A stretch of 11,174 nt of DNA from Lentisphaeria bacterium (GTDB lineage Bacteria > Verrucomicrobiota > Lentisphaeria > Oligosphaerales > Oligosphaeraceae), in the NCBI GenBank assembly GCA_024405235.1, contig JAKSPA010000032.1, positions 1-11,174 of the forward strand. Reading direction: 5' to 3'. The notes beneath the pieces were generated by a model, which made no database searches, had not been told where the DNA came from, and saw nothing but the letters and a program-made list of their open reading frames with translations. Shown one piece after another: positions 1 to 8,377 of the stretch. Every line of letters starts with the position of its first letter. Positions within the stretch are counted from its first letter, which is position 1. Position numbers and translations under genes: made by a program.

Positions 1-3000
1 AATTCGTCCAGAAAACTCTTGTTCAGGCGCTGCCAATCCTTTGGCTGTCCGGCACGTCGCCGCAGGATGACGTGGATTTCGTTGATTCCGGCAATTTCCG
101 AAGGCGCCGATTCCAGCGTGAAGAATTGAGATACACCAAGATCAAATGGAGCCAGTGAAACTATGGCTTCCAATCCGACGCCGCCGGCAGGACGGGTTAT
201 GCGGGGAGCTTCCGTCATGAAGCTGCCAAGGCCTGCATCGGTGTGGTTGCTGAAATGCTCATGTAGAAATGCGACGACGCCTGTGATGTCGTATTGCGAT
301 ACTGTGAAGGGGAATGTGAGTTCCAGCAGATCGCCTTTCGGCGTCGGCGGACGCCAGTAGCGCATCAGGCCTGGATTGGCGGATTTCGAAGCGGTGAGAG
401 CCGGATAGATGGCCGAAACCAGAACCGTTGCCATGACAATGAGAATTGCGATGATCGTATTGGTCGATGACATGTTCATTTCCGGCACGCGCATCAGCCC
501 GTATTCTGCCGCGAAGCCGAGAAGCTTCAGGATTCCCTGCGCGAGCAGGTAGCCGCCCATTCCGCCCAGCAGTGCATATACCATTGATTCGGCAAAAAAC
601 AGCGTGGCGACATGTTTCGGAGCAAGTCCCAGCGCACTGAAGGTATAGATTTCCTTCTTTCTGTCGGCAACCGAGCCAAGCATGGTCCCGAAAATGACAA
701 GACCGCCCAGAATGACAGGAAAGAACAGGCTCTTGATTCCGCTTGGTTGCAGGACTGTTCCAAGAGTGTGCTTGTAGACACCGTTCTCGCGTGTCGCCAG
801 GACAGGGACCGAAAGGAAGCGGGAGAGATTTTCGCCCAACGAAAGCGCTTCGCTCGGCGTATCTGTATAAAGCTGCAGATTGTAAAGGAATGCGCCTAGG
901 CTTTTTGCGTCTCTGGCAGTCATGACGGCGAGCTGGTCGACAGAAAGATTGGTCCATGTCCTTTGCGATGCCGCTTCGTCTGCCTCCTGGTCGTCGTTGT
1001 CATCCGCCGATGCCGATGCGTCGGCTGTGAAATCGACGGGCAGGATGCTGGCCATATCCATGTCCTTGACGGCGGAAAGTTGCACTGGATCTAGTATGCG
1101 GCCGATGGAAAAGGCCTTTCCCTTTAGAAGCAGTGTGTCTCCTTTTGAGGCGTGCAGTGCTTCCGCCAGAGGACGTGTGATCATGAACTGTCCGTCGGAG
1201 AGTCCCTCGAAGAGCATCTTCATGTCTTCTCTGCATACGAGTTCGTCGGGCTCAATGCCAAGGACGCCGCGCACGGCATTTGGAAATTCGCCAGTTGGCG
1301 TCGTGAGAAGCATTTCCGGCGATTCAAGGGATTCAGGGCTGATCCACATACGCCGGAAAAGCCGCGCCTGTGGCCATTTCTCCTTGATGACGTTGAAGAT
1401 GTCTTCGTTCAGGGGCACCCATGAGCGATGATGGATGTCGACGCCATGGTAGGCAGGACTTGGCGATGTGAAGATCGTGATGATGCCGGATTGGGTGCTG
1501 AAAGAGGCGAAGCAGAGAATCGTGAAGGTCAGGAGAATGATAGTGACGGCGGTGAGCGCCGTGCGCGACGGACGGCGCCGCATGGTGGAAATGCCCATCT
1601 GCATGGCTGCGAGGAATGTGGAGACGCCGGAGACGTTGTTGGCATGAACGGTGACGGCAAGCCCCTGCAAGGTCTTCAGCTCAGTCTCGAATTTCCTTAG
1701 GATGAGGAAGATGACCATGCCGGACATGACGATGATGGCGAAGCCTAAGAAGATGATGACAGGGGTGTTGGCGATGGAAAAGGCAGGGTGTGTGAAGTAG
1801 AGGATCAGGAAGGTCGCCAGAAAGAATCCTGCGAACCAGGCGATCTGGCGGTAGATGTTGGTTGAGCCGATCAGAACACGCTCCAGAGAAAAGGAAAACG
1901 GAACGGAAAGGAGCAGCAGGATGAGAAGTGCGAAGACAAGATCGTCCAGCATGGATCGTATTTTCTGGTACGCCGGCAGGCTTGACCAGAAGGAGATGGT
2001 CTGGAGGGCTTCGCGCCGCGATGGCGGAATGCTCGGCTCGGCGGCTTCGCGGAGCATGTCTTCTGAACGGCCATGCATTTCCGAGAGCGCGGAATCCAGA
2101 ATCCCGCGGGACGAAAGCATGCGGAGGCGCGCATCGTCGAGGCGCCATAGATCGCCGGAGGAGCGTGCGGCTGAATTGACATTCAGCGGCGCTTGCGTCA
2201 TAGGAAAGCCTGTTCCGATGGAATCCACGGCAGGAACCGTTGTCGGTTCCAGAAACTCCGTGCCGTTGTTCAATCCCACGAACTGTCTGAGTCCGAATAA
2301 TTTGATTCCTTTTTCACGACGTTCCGAAAACCATGAGACGACGCCGTCGGCAGTTTCACTGAAGCTCTTTTCTGTAGAGAGAAGGGAGTTCGTATGCGCC
2401 GAGATGATGCCGACTTCCTCTTTCAGACGCTTCTGTATGCGCTGCTGGGGCGGCAGTATGATGCAACCGTGATGCGCCTTGTAGGTGTTGAGGCGGAATT
2501 TGAATTTCGGCGCGTTTTCCATGTCGGAGGCTTCGTCGACGATTCCGTCTTTGTTGAAGACAACAGCAAAGCCACGATACTTATTGATGTTGGTCTGATG
2601 TGGAACAAGGGTGTAGATTCCGTGCTGATTGGTGCGCAGGATCTGGAAATTGTCAAAAGCAGGCATCTTCTTTTCATTGAAAGCAAGTGTCGTCTGGTCG
2701 GCGAAGCGCAGTTGAACCGTGGCGCCGGGAATCGGCAGGTTGGGCAGCGATGTGCCTGGAAGCATTCCCATGACCATGGGACCTCTGCCGATGAAGTCCT
2801 TGCCGAATGAAGGATCAAAATAATGTTTCTGCGGAACGATGCTGTGCTTCAGGGAGAGATGCTCTGAATTCCCTGCGACGGAGGCGCGTACTGCGTCTGG
2901 TGCATTGGCCGTGGCGCATAGCGCGCTGATGATGTCTTCTGTCTGGGCTTCAATGACAGACAGCTTCAGGCTGTCAATGGTGTCGCCTGGAGTGCCTTCC

Positions 3001-4772
3001 CGTGGGGCGCTTTCCTGAACTGTTGCAAAGGCGACGTTGAAGATTGCGAAAAGACCTGCCATCTCGCCGCTGTGAATCAAAGAGGAGCCGCCCCAGAGAA
3101 TGCGCGGCTTGGAAAGTGTCTGGTCGGCCGATTCCGCCAGAAAATGACTGGGAAGATCGGCGTCGAGACGGGCGCGGTGCATTTTCAGAAAGGCTGACTG
3201 GATTTTTCCGTAAAGTCCCGGATTGTCGTATGTTGTGTGCACGTTGGAGTCGCCGCCGATGGCAAGCCCCCATTTGTCCAATGTGTCGCCGAGAAGAAGC
3301 GATGCGTGCAGAATGACCAGATTGTTCTGCAGAATAGCCGAAAGCCTGCGGGCGGCATCCAAATGCTGTTTTTCTAGCGTCAGTTCGCTTTCGCGTTGCT
3401 CCAGATCAATTCGCAGAAGCTCCAGAAGCTTCTCCAGATTTTGCCGAAGTTCCGGTGAAAGGTCCAGCGGCTTGTCCGTTCCGGACGGATCGCGTTTCTG
3501 CTGTCCTATGAGGCGTTGCAGGTCGTTCCACTGGTGTTTTTTTGCAACCGCCTGTTCCAGCAGTCCAGATTGTGATGCCGCTGGATTTCCGGAAGGGGTG
3601 ACGTTGATTTCCAGAATGCGGCGGGCAATGTCCTCCGGCGGATTGCCGCCGTAGGCGCGTGCGTATTCGCGCAACTCGTCGCTGAGGGAATATTCTTCGT
3701 TTTTGTATTTTTGGGCTGCATCCTGCGCCTTTTCCGCCAGCTGATTCAGAAAATGCCGTCTTACTGACGGAACCTTTGCTGTAAGCGGGAAGGGATTCGC
3801 GAGCAGTTTCAGCATTTCTTCGTGGAAGACGCATTCGTTCTGAAAGGATTCCAGCCGTTCCTTGAGATTGTCGGTGACACGATAGAAAAGGCCGCAGCCT
3901 TCGTGGGCCCGCGCCTGGTTGTCGAGGAAGACAATCAGCGTGTGGCGGCGCGGACGGTTTTGTGAGATGGCCTCTGCAATTGCGAGCAGGGCGGCGCAGT
4001 TGGCGGCGGAGCGCCCGCCAGGCGACAGCTCTGGCACTTCGCCGAAGGTGTCCAGATTGGCGGCCAGGACCATGATTTCCTCTTTCCCCTGCGAGAACAT
4101 GGGGGCTGTCCCTCGGAAGAAGGCTATGACATTCTGTGCGGTGGCCGCCTGCCAGATGACTTTGCTCTTCAGTGTAACGGTTGTTCCGTCCGGAGGAAGT
4201 TCGGTTTCAGGACCGTCATAGTAGAAACGGAGCAGATTCGCATTTGTTTCCGTATAGTGAAAATGAGTTCCCTGTGGTGTGGATTCGCTTGTGAATATGA
4301 CTGCGCTGGCGCCAAGGCGCAGCGCACGGAGCCAGCCTTGGCCGCAGTTGTAGTCAAGCACGGCAATGCAGCCTTCAAGAGAATCGGAGGCATTGAGTTC
4401 GTCCGAAGTGCCTGTCCCCAGGCGGACGAGTTTTCCCGTGACACCCTCTGGCGGCGTCACGGGAGGGATGATTCCATCGGGACGCATTGGAAGAAGCGGG
4501 ATGCTTTCTCCTGCAGGCGTTTGCAGTTCGCAGCATTCGGTCTTTGTCTGCGTGGTGGAGAATGGCTGGACGATCAGTTCGTCAGGCGAAAGTTCCGATA
4601 GCCGTCTTTCACTGTACCGAGCCGCCTCATGGTTATTGTCCGAACCGCTCAGACGATGCGGAAACGCTCCAATGGCGCGGCAGTCGTCTTGAAAGGAGGC
4701 GCGGCTTGCCGCCGTCAGCAAAAAGCAGCAGAGCGCGAAGAGAATGGATTGTATGGCAGACAGACGAATCAT
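1..4772 (-). CDS. Giant ABC permease: inactive M28-peptidase-like ectodomain fused to an FtsX core (3' end missing)
   Basis: One uninterrupted frame of 1590 codons runs from ATG at 4772 off the left edge. Residues 1-25 look like a signal peptide. Residues 36-72 resemble the lead-in of M28 peptidases (FPHRLSGSDN, then AARY). Residues 112-162 resemble a PA domain, ending GASAVIF. Residues 214-300 match the M28 core, but the zinc/catalytic positions are replaced: the usual HxD reads NLD (239-241), GADDN reads GGRSAAN (252-258), and the EE pair reads QA (286-287). A helical insert with a predicted coiled coil (about 437-480) follows. An M28 C-terminal-like segment comes next (about 560-620, GTPGDTID), then a carboxypeptidase-regulatory-like beta domain (about 676-760). 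Membrane helices lie near 945-962, 974-995, 1005-1027, 1069-1090, 1347-1367, 1390-1418 and 1432-1455. The FtsX-type motif DRKKEIYTFSALG is near 1369. An acidic insert (about 1251-1268) lies in the second ectodomain. The start is 7 nt past the ATPase stop. It probably pairs with the 526-aa permease. Domain calls are by eye; the substrate is unknown. Confidence 0.85.
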   Translation of the reverse strand, partial: MIRLSAIQSILFALCCFLLTAASRASFQDDCRAIGAFPHRLSGSDNNHEAARYSERRLSELSPDELIVQPFSTTQTKTECCELQTPAGESIPLLPMRPDGIIPPVTPPEGVTGKLVRLGTGTSDELNASDSLEGCIAVLDYNCGQGWLRALRLGASAVIFTSESTPQGTHFHYTETNANLLRFYYDGPETELPPDGTTVTLKSKVIWQAATAQNVIAFFRGTAPMFSQGKEEIMVLAANLDTFGEVPELSPGGRSAANCAALLAIAEAISQNRPRRHTLIVFLDNQARAHEGCGLFYRVTDNLKERLESFQNECVFHEEMLKLLANPFPLTAKVPSVRRHFLNQLAEKAQDAAQKYKNEEYSLSDELREYARAYGGNPPEDIARRILEINVTPSGNPAASQSGLLEQAVAKKHQWNDLQRLIGQQKRDPSGTDKPLDLSPELRQNLEKLLELLRIDLEQRESELTLEKQHLDAARRLSAILQNNLVILHASLLLGDTLDKWGLAIGGDSNVHTTYDNPGLYGKIQSAFLKMHRARLDADLPSHFLAESADQTLSKPRILWGGSSLIHSGEMAGLFAIFNVAFATVQESAPREGTPGDTIDSLKLSVIEAQTEDIISALCATANAPDAVRASVAGNSEHLSLKHSIVPQKHYFDPSFGKDFIGRGPMVMGMLPGTSLPNLPIPGATVQLRFADQTTLAFNEKKMPAFDNFQILRTNQHGIYTLVPHQTNINKYRGFAVVFNKDGIVDEASDMENAPKFKFRLNTYKAHHGCIILPPQQRIQKRLKEEVGIISAHTNSLLSTEKSFSETADGVVSWFSERREKGIKLFGLRQFVGLNNGTEFLEPTTVPAVDSIGTGFPMTQAPLNVNSAARSSGDLWRLDDARLRMLSSRGILDSALSEMHGRSEDMLREAAEPSIPPSRREALQTISFWSSLPAYQKIRSMLDDLVFALLILLLLSVPFSFSLERVLIGSTNIYRQIAWFAGFFLATFLILYFTHPAFSIANTPVIIFLGFAIIVMSGMVIFLILRKFETELKTLQGLAVTVHANNVSGVSTFLAAMQMGISTMRRRPSRTALTAVTIILLTFTILCFASFSTQSGIITIFTSPSPAYHGVDIHHRSWVPLNEDIFNVIKEKWPQARLFRRMWISPESLESPEMLLTTPTGEFPNAVRGVLGIEPDELVCREDMKMLFEGLSDGQFMITRPLAEALHASKGDTLLLKGKAFSIGRILDPVQLSAVKDMDMASILPVDFTADASASADDNDDQEADEAASQRTWTNLSVDQLAVMTARDAKSLGAFLYNLQLYTDTPSEALSLGENLSRFLSVPVLATRENGVYKHTLGTVLQPSGIKSLFFPVILGGLVIFGTMLGSVADRKKEIYTFSALGLAPKHVATLFFAESMVYALLGGMGGYLLAQGILKLLGFAAEYGLMRVPEMNMSSTNTIIAILIVMATVLVSAIYPALTASKSANPGLMRYWRPPTPKGDLLELTFPFTVSQYDITGVVAFLHEHFSNHTDAGLGSFMTEAPRITRPAGGVGLEAIVSLAPFDLGVSQFFTLESAPSEIAGINEIHVILRRRAGQPKDWQRLNKSFLDE

Positions 4773-4779
4773 TGGAAGT

Positions 4780-5529
4780 TCATTCAATGCCTCCGATTTC
4801 AATTCTTACATCGCCGCGATTGGCTATGCGTTCGATTTTTCCGTCACGGATCCACATTAGTCTGTCGCAGATGTCCATCATGCGGTGGTCGTGTGTCGCA
4901 CAAATGACGGTGACTCCTTTCTCATGGCTGAGCTTCTGAAGCAATTCCAATATCTCCTGTCCCGTGGACAAGTCCAGATTCGCGGTCGGTTCGTCGCAGA
5001 GAAGCACGCTAGGATCGTTGGCCAGAGACCGCGCGATCGCAACACGCTGCTGCTGTCCTCCGGACATTTCGATGGGCCTGTGATGCCACCGCGCCTTCAG
5101 TCCGACCAACTCCAGCAGCGACATTCCGCGCTCGCGGGCCTCGTCCGGTCCTACGCCGCCGAATGCCATGGGCGTCGTCACGTTCTCCAGGGCGGTCATG
5201 TATTTTATCAGATTGTAGCTTTGAAAGATGTATCCGATTTTATGGCATCGGAGATAGGCAAGTTCTTCGGCTGTGAGTTGCGCGACATCGACTTCGTCAA
5301 TGAATACGCGTCCTGATGTCGGACTGTCCAGCCCGCCGATCATATTGAAAAAAGTGCTTTTCCCTGAACCCGACGGCCCCATCACGGAGATGAATTCCCC
5401 CTGGAAGATGGATATGTCAATTCCACGAAGCGCTTCGGTCGTCACGCCTTTTTTCACAAAAGATTTTCGCAGCTCTACCGTGCGTATGATCACACGGCGG
5501 TTGTCGATGGCAGAGGAAGACGTTGTCAT
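4780..5529 (-). CDS. ABC transporter ATP-binding protein, MacB/LolD type
   Basis: This is a complete 249-aa nucleotide-binding subunit that would power the two permeases encoded on either side of it from the cytoplasmic face. All ABC motifs are present: Walker A GPSGSGKST (51-59), Q-loop IFQSYNL with Q103, signature MSGGQQQR (155-162), Walker B VLLCDEP (175-181), D-loop NLD (184-186) and switch histidine H213 in ATHD. The phrases SVMGPSGSGKST and KIGYIFQSYNLI, and the length, are typical of the LolD/MacB/FtsE branch that partners FtsX-fold permeases, not importers. The start is ATG at 5529, 21 nt after the upstream permease stop, with no clear Shine-Dalgarno sequence, so translation may rely on coupling. 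The gene sits between two permease genes, as lolD sits between lolC and lolE. The LolD-like order is an observation; lipoprotein sorting as the function is not shown. Confidence 0.96.
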   Translation of the reverse strand: MTTSSSAIDNRRVIIRTVELRKSFVKKGVTTEALRGIDISIFQGEFISVMGPSGSGKSTFFNMIGGLDSPTSGRVFIDEVDVAQLTAEELAYLRCHKIGYIFQSYNLIKYMTALENVTTPMAFGGVGPDEARERGMSLLELVGLKARWHHRPIEMSGGQQQRVAIARSLANDPSVLLCDEPTANLDLSTGQEILELLQKLSHEKGVTVICATHDHRMMDICDRLMWIRDGKIERIANRGDVRIEIGGIE

Positions 5530-5550
5530 GGGAAACTGGCCAGAGGCATT

Positions 5551-7131
5551 CTATTCAACTCGCATGGCTTCCATGGGAGCGAGACGGGCGGCTTTGAAGG
5601 ACGGGATGATGGCGGCGACGGCAGCGAGGATGGTGCCAATGAGTACGCTTGCCCCCATTCCAAGGAACAGATTGCCGATGGGCATTGCTGAGAAGAATTC
5701 GGGGCCGAAGGCAAAGAGCATTCTGATGAAGCCGATGAGGCCTCCGAACAGTGCGCCGAGGCAACCGCCGACAAGGCCCATGGCGCTGCTTTCAAGGACG
5801 AACATCAGCATGATGAAACCGTCAAGCGCGCCAAGGCATTTCAAAGTCGCGATCTCCTTGAAGCGCTCCGTGACCGACATCATCATGGCGTTTGTGATTC
5901 CCACGCCGCAGACAAGAAGGGAGATGACGAGAAGCCAGGCCATGCGTTCGTCAAGTCCGAAAAAGACGTCTTCCCGAACACCTATAAGGCGGGCTGCCTT
6001 TTCCAGCGAGGATGCTTCGCGGCGCGATTCCGCTAGTTCGACGAAGCGTTCGGGAGGCATGGAGATTGCGCGAAGAAAATGAGGGGGAAGGGCTTCCAGA
6101 TGGACATCGTCGGAGGCTGAAGACGAATCCTGCATTTCGAGAAGCCGTTCGGAAAGGAGACGTGCGTTCCTAGGGGATTCGAGCATCGTCCACAAGTCAA
6201 GTGTCGTCACATCGGATGGAAGCTGACTGGAGGCCTGTGCCAGAAACTGCCGCACAGGCTGAGTCGTGTGCGAGGAGGTGCTTCCGTCGTGAGTGCGTGT
6301 CTGTCTTATGAGCCGCACTTCAAGGAGACTTTCTATGAGCAGTTCATCCTGAATGGCCCTGGCCTGGCGGCTGATTAACGCTGCTTCTTCCGAATCAAGC
6401 ATGAAGCCTGCCTGACGGATAAGCGATCCGAAGCCTGAGTCAGTTTCGCAGAGAGCCTCCAGAAGCGGGCGGCCGGCGAGGTGTCTGGAAAGCGTTTGTA
6501 TCGCCTGCGCTCTGGCATCAAGAATCCGCTTCAGTTGGATTTCCATGGCGGGAAAATCGTCAAGCATTCGGTTCAGTTCGTCCTGCGAGAGTGGGCATTT
6601 GACGGAATGAATGGTTCCGAGCGCCTGCTGAAAGGAGGCCATGTTGCGGGGGAGCCGAAGCCATTGCAGGACGGCGAGACCTTCCGCTGTGTGGACGAGA
6701 GAACGGCGCTTGGCGTAGTCCAGTCGGTTTAGGAAGCCGAGGAAGACGACGATGGACTGGGACTGTCGGCAAAGCTGCGTCAATTCGCTGTCATTCATGT
6801 CTGTCAACTGCCTGCATTCGCGGAAGAGTCTGCTTCCCTCCTTCGTCATGGCGAGTTCTTCCAGAAGTGATTCCGTGTCTCCTGGAGTGGCCAGGCGTGC
6901 GCTCCAGTCATAGACACGTTGGTTGATAGTCTGGCGTTCGGTTACATGCGCGTTGATTTTGCTCTTGATCAGACCTTCCGCAAGAACATTCGTCAGGAAC
7001 GCAACCGCCAATATGATGATGGCGACAGTGACTGATGCTCTGAACAGGCGATAGCGTATTCCGTCGATGGTTATGTCTATGGTTCGCTTGAAGCTCAGCC
7101 ATGGTTGTTCCGCTGTAGTGATGGGTTTCAT
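5551..7131 (-). CDS. FtsX/MacB-type ABC permease with an unusual helical periplasmic domain
   Basis: The protein is 526 aa with the four-helix layout of MacB-type permeases: TM1 at about 33-52, then a long extracytoplasmic region, then a C-terminal FtsX domain with TMs near 397-418, 438-470 and 486-510. The FtsX hallmark after TM2 is clear (ERFKEIATLKCLGA, 422-435). The end, FKAARLAPMEAMRVE, is the usual MacB-family tail (compare the family pattern P..A..idP..aLR.E). The region between TM1 and TM2 (about 55-395) is rich in Leu, Arg, Glu and Gln and looks mainly helical. I see no recognisable MacB periplasmic core there. The start ATG at 7131 overlaps the stop of the PqqD-like gene (ATGA). No good Shine-Dalgarno precedes it, which points to translational coupling. 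It most likely forms a heterodimer with the giant permease, using the ATPase encoded next. Substrate unknown. Confidence 0.92.
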   Translation of the reverse strand: MKPITTAEQPWLSFKRTIDITIDGIRYRLFRASVTVAIIILAVAFLTNVLAEGLIKSKINAHVTERQTINQRVYDWSARLATPGDTESLLEELAMTKEGSRLFRECRQLTDMNDSELTQLCRQSQSIVVFLGFLNRLDYAKRRSLVHTAEGLAVLQWLRLPRNMASFQQALGTIHSVKCPLSQDELNRMLDDFPAMEIQLKRILDARAQAIQTLSRHLAGRPLLEALCETDSGFGSLIRQAGFMLDSEEAALISRQARAIQDELLIESLLEVRLIRQTRTHDGSTSSHTTQPVRQFLAQASSQLPSDVTTLDLWTMLESPRNARLLSERLLEMQDSSSASDDVHLEALPPHFLRAISMPPERFVELAESRREASSLEKAARLIGVREDVFFGLDERMAWLLVISLLVCGVGITNAMMMSVTERFKEIATLKCLGALDGFIMLMFVLESSAMGLVGGCLGALFGGLIGFIRMLFAFGPEFFSAMPIGNLFLGMGASVLIGTILAAVAAIIPSFKAARLAPMEAMRVE

Positions 7132-7499
7132 GGAGAGTCTTGAAGAGAGATTGCCAGAACGCCGCTTCTGATGAGTTTGCTGAGATAGTCGGCCAGACCG
7201 CTGCGGGCTTCATGAAAGGAAAGTCTGTTTTCTCTGGCGAAGATATCACAGAGTTCTTCAACGCAGCGTTTGCCGTCGCAAAGATTCCAGATTGCGGCGC
7301 CGACGGTATCCAGCTGAATGGTGCGGTAGGGTCTGTAGGGGACAATCCATCGCAGAAGAAAGAATCTGGAGTCGTTCTTCTGGTTGAAAACGCGCACGGA
7401 AAGTCCGGAGGCCGTCTCATGGATTTCAGCGGCGCTGTTTTTTACGGGAACCGCCTTCAGCATGGAAATCCAATTGGCTTTGGAGGTGACCGGTTTCAT
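7128..7499 (-). CDS. Stand-alone PqqD-family (RRE-like) protein
   Basis: This small cytoplasmic protein of 123 aa has the PqqD-family core at about residues 56-115. The hallmark LDTVGAAIWNLCDG (63-76) is followed by the helix VEELCDIFA and a C-terminal helix, DYLSKLIRSGVL. In PQQ, lasso and other RiPP pathways, this winged-helix fold binds the leader peptide of a precursor and presents it to a modifying enzyme (family knowledge). Here it stands beside an ABC transporter with no radical SAM gene in view, so a role in delivering a peptide or protein to the transporter is inference. The start is ATG at 7499, chosen over longer upstream in-frame options. It overlaps the upstream stop as ATGA and has a strong AGGAGG six bases before it. 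The N-terminal 55 residues are basic and have no recognised domain. There is no signal peptide. Confidence 0.85.
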   Translation of the reverse strand: MKPVTSKANWISMLKAVPVKNSAAEIHETASGLSVRVFNQKNDSRFFLLRWIVPYRPYRTIQLDTVGAAIWNLCDGKRCVEELCDIFARENRLSFHEARSGLADYLSKLIRSGVLAISLQDSP

Positions 7500-8377
7500 T
7501 GGGCGCCTCCTGGTGAGACCGATATGCCGCAGGAACAGGAAAGACGCGGGGCAGTAGGATGTGTTTTTTTGCCGCGATGCAGGTCGGTGACGGCATAGAG
7601 TCGGCCTTCCTGCGGGCAGAGGAAAGCCGAGACGGCCAGCAGGCGCTTCCCGAACAGAAGATCCGTCCATGCAAAGGATGAAGGGGCGCAGAGGAGGTCG
7701 CAGATGTCGTGCCCGTGGTGCTGCCGCTGTTTTGCGGAAATGACCGTGAAATCCTTCGGAATCGTTTTTTTGATCCATTGTTCCATCGGTTCCTTCAGCC
7801 AGAGGTAAAGCAGACCGCGGCGGGAGAAGGTCTGTGTTGCACGAAAGTTCTGGCTGCAGAAGGATAATTCGGCAAGGCCGCATGAAACGGTGCATCGCGA
7901 GAGGGACAGTTCAGGGGAAACGCACCAGTCGAGGCCGAACGCTCGCCAAGGCTGACAGGCGTCTGCCTGCGTTATGACAGGATGCACAGATGAAAGTATC
8001 TTGTCTTCGGCGGAACCATCGCGCGGCTGCCCAGACGGATAGATGAAACAGATTTCCAGCAATTGGGAAATTTCGGAGAAATAACGGCAATAGCCTGTGA
8101 CACAGCAGCCGTTTTCAGTCATCATGGACAAGCCGTGCCAGGCACCTGACTGAAGGGGAGACGGCTTCGGCTGCCTGGCTTCTTCGATGGATGCCGCATA
8201 ATCGGAAAGGAGACGCTCCATGTCAGGGGGAGACTGCACGTCGCTCCAGTTCATTTCAAAGCGGAACTGGTAGCGGTCTGCAAAGGCGCAGCGCCCTTGA
8301 ACTGGGTTCTTGCTGTATTGCAGCATCTCCCAGTCATCGGGAAGCGTCAAATGCATTCTGTTCCAAATCCAGTCCAC
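7496..8377 (-). CDS. Conserved-looking hypothetical protein, cysteine-rich, first gene of the transporter operon
   Basis: I do not recognise a family for this 293-aa protein. It has no signal peptide or membrane helix, so it is probably cytoplasmic. It seems to have two similar-sized lobes (about 8-130 and 146-265). Each opens with a beta-like segment (HLTLPDDWEML; FGLDWCVSPELSLS) and ends with a hydrophobic strand region. It contains 15 cysteines (about 5 percent), including CC at 91-92 and CSC at 281-283, with no regular zinc-finger spacing. The GTG at 8377 gives the longest product; ATG at 8356 (residue 8) is the alternative, and neither has a good ribosome site. Its stop overlaps the PqqD-like start as ATGA. 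Tight coupling suggests it works with the PqqD-like protein, perhaps as its partner or a substrate-handling factor. That role is inference from position only. Confidence 0.75.
   Translation of the reverse strand: MDWIWNRMHLTLPDDWEMLQYSKNPVQGRCAFADRYQFRFEMNWSDVQSPPDMERLLSDYAASIEEARQPKPSPLQSGAWHGLSMMTENGCCVTGYCRYFSEISQLLEICFIYPSGQPRDGSAEDKILSSVHPVITQADACQPWRAFGLDWCVSPELSLSRCTVSCGLAELSFCSQNFRATQTFSRRGLLYLWLKEPMEQWIKKTIPKDFTVISAKQRQHHGHDICDLLCAPSSFAWTDLLFGKRLLAVSAFLCPQEGRLYAVTDLHRGKKTHPTAPRLSCSCGISVSPGGAQ
7497..7511 (-). promoter_or_regulatory. Ribosome binding site that fixes the PqqD-like start
   Basis: On the minus strand AGGAGG (7506-7511) lies six bases before ATG at 7499, inside the last codons of the upstream gene. 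The ATG shares bases with that gene's TGA stop (ATGA). This is the best Shine-Dalgarno site in the window. It supports the 123-aa form of the PqqD-like protein over the longer in-frame reading that would begin at 7895. Confidence 0.8.

Noticed and set aside
1855..2472. Plus-strand 205-codon frame
   Set aside because: It is a shadow of the continuous minus-strand giant permease frame and has Arg/Ser-rich low-information content.
1..4772. Frameshift or broken gene, because no shorter complete minus-strand ORF appears here
   Set aside because: Reading codon by codon from ATG at 4772 gives an open frame to the window edge with coherent domains, so the gene is intact and only cut by the window.
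5273..6082. Plus-strand 269-codon frame
   Set aside because: It lies opposite the ATPase and permease genes, whose motifs are unambiguous; the antisense product has no domain.
7500..7895. In-frame upstream extension of the PqqD-like gene to a start at 7895 (255 aa)
   Set aside because: The extension lies wholly within the 293-aa gene in another frame, has no domain, and the strong AGGAGG and ATGA overlap point to ATG at 7499.
7128..8377. Classical PQQ biosynthesis or a standard RiPP cluster
   Set aside because: No PqqA-, PqqB-, PqqC- or PqqE-like gene and no radical SAM motif (CxxxCxxC) is present in the window.
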